From the NCBI RefSeq assembly GCF_051245535.1, contig NZ_CP195303.1, positions 1,736,001-1,800,000 on the forward strand: a stretch of 64,000 bases of DNA, in the 5' to 3' direction. This document shows positions 63,859-64,000 of this stretch, in pieces. Numbering within the stretch: position 1 is the first letter of the stretch; each line of letters starts with the position of its first letter. Source of the DNA: Micavibrio aeruginosavorus_D (GTDB lineage: Bacteria > Pseudomonadota > Alphaproteobacteria > Micavibrionales > Micavibrionaceae). The notes under the pieces are model-generated. The model was not told the origin of the DNA. It saw only the letters and a program-made list of their open reading frames with translations, and did no database searches. The translations under genes and the position numbers were made by a program.

Positions 63859-63891
63859 AAAAACCCCCGGCACTTCACACCGGGGGTTTTT
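63859..63891. terminator. Bidirectional terminator after the AhpD-like gene
   Basis: AAAAACCCCCGG (63859-63870) pairs with CCGGGGGTTTTT (63880-63891) around a 9-base loop. It also lies 10 bases past the stop of the minus-strand gene at the window edge, so it serves both. Confidence 0.9.
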
Positions 63892-63900
63892 AAAACGTCT

Positions 63901-64000
63901 CTATTGCATGGGTGGAACATGCAGGACGATTTGCTGCCCCTGCGCGTTGCGCATGATCAACGATCCATCCGCCTGCGCCTGTAACTGCGTCATGCTGGCC
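63901..64000 (-). CDS. C-terminus of an unidentified protein, cut by window edge
   Basis: On the minus strand the frame ending at TAG 63901-63903 reads ASMTQLQAQADGSLIMRNAQGQQIVLHVPPMQ. Only about 32 residues are visible; Gln-rich, no family recognised. Supported by the bidirectional terminator that follows. Confidence 0.5.
   Translation of the reverse strand, partial: ASMTQLQAQADGSLIMRNAQGQQIVLHVPPMQ

Overview
The window is chromosomal DNA of an alphaproteobacterium of moderate GC. The lineage is inferred from three things: secY-adk-rpsM-rpsK-rpoA with no infA or rpmJ between, two tuf genes, and a C41/C107-type ArsR persulfide sensor next to a rhodanese. A Micavibrio-like or rhodospirillale-like relative is my guess and is not proven by the sequence.

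Region 1 (1-43,572) is almost entirely minus strand. Read in transcription order it is the bacterial gene-expression super-cluster: tuf2, tRNA-Trp, secE, nusG, rplK, rplA, rplJ, rplL, rpoB, rpoC, rpsL, rpsG, fusA, tuf1, then the S10, spc and alpha operons down to a truncated rpoA at the left edge. The ancestral order is kept but unrelated genes break it at several joints: a PrkA-YeaH-SpoVR stress module between tuf2 and tRNA-Trp, a plus-strand dusB between tRNA-Trp and secE, small unknown genes between nusG and rplK and between rplA and rplJ, two plus-strand genes (unknown plus FkbM methyltransferase) between rplL and rpoB, and an unknown gene between adk and rpsM. Each resulting block has its own promoter of the TTGAC-N16-18-TATA type and usually its own intrinsic terminator. 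Hairpins that look like terminators also sit inside rpoB-rpoC and rplO-secY. An L1-type target lies in the rplK leader and an L10-type leader precedes rplJ.

Region 2 (43,800-49,200) holds an EamA-type transporter (minus), a periplasmic sensor-like protein with a chemoreceptor (plus), a Cys-rich lipoprotein beside tRNA-Gly, and a short RTX-like protein.

Region 3 (49,190-53,960) has a predicted secreted HExxH metallopeptidase bracketed by two copies of a GGGAGAGGG palindromic repeat, then a tight minus-strand operon: CDF cation exporter, glucokinase, CE4 deacetylase and a SAM-hydrolase (DUF62) homologue.

Region 4 (54,050-64,000) has an RND efflux pump and adaptor, a three-gene phosphorelay (CHASE3 hybrid kinase, single REC, Hpt-REC-REC) without a DNA-binding output, and a sulfide/persulfide module (ArsR repressor and rhodanese-DUF2892) divergent from an AhpD-like protein. 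A truncated minus-strand gene ends the window.
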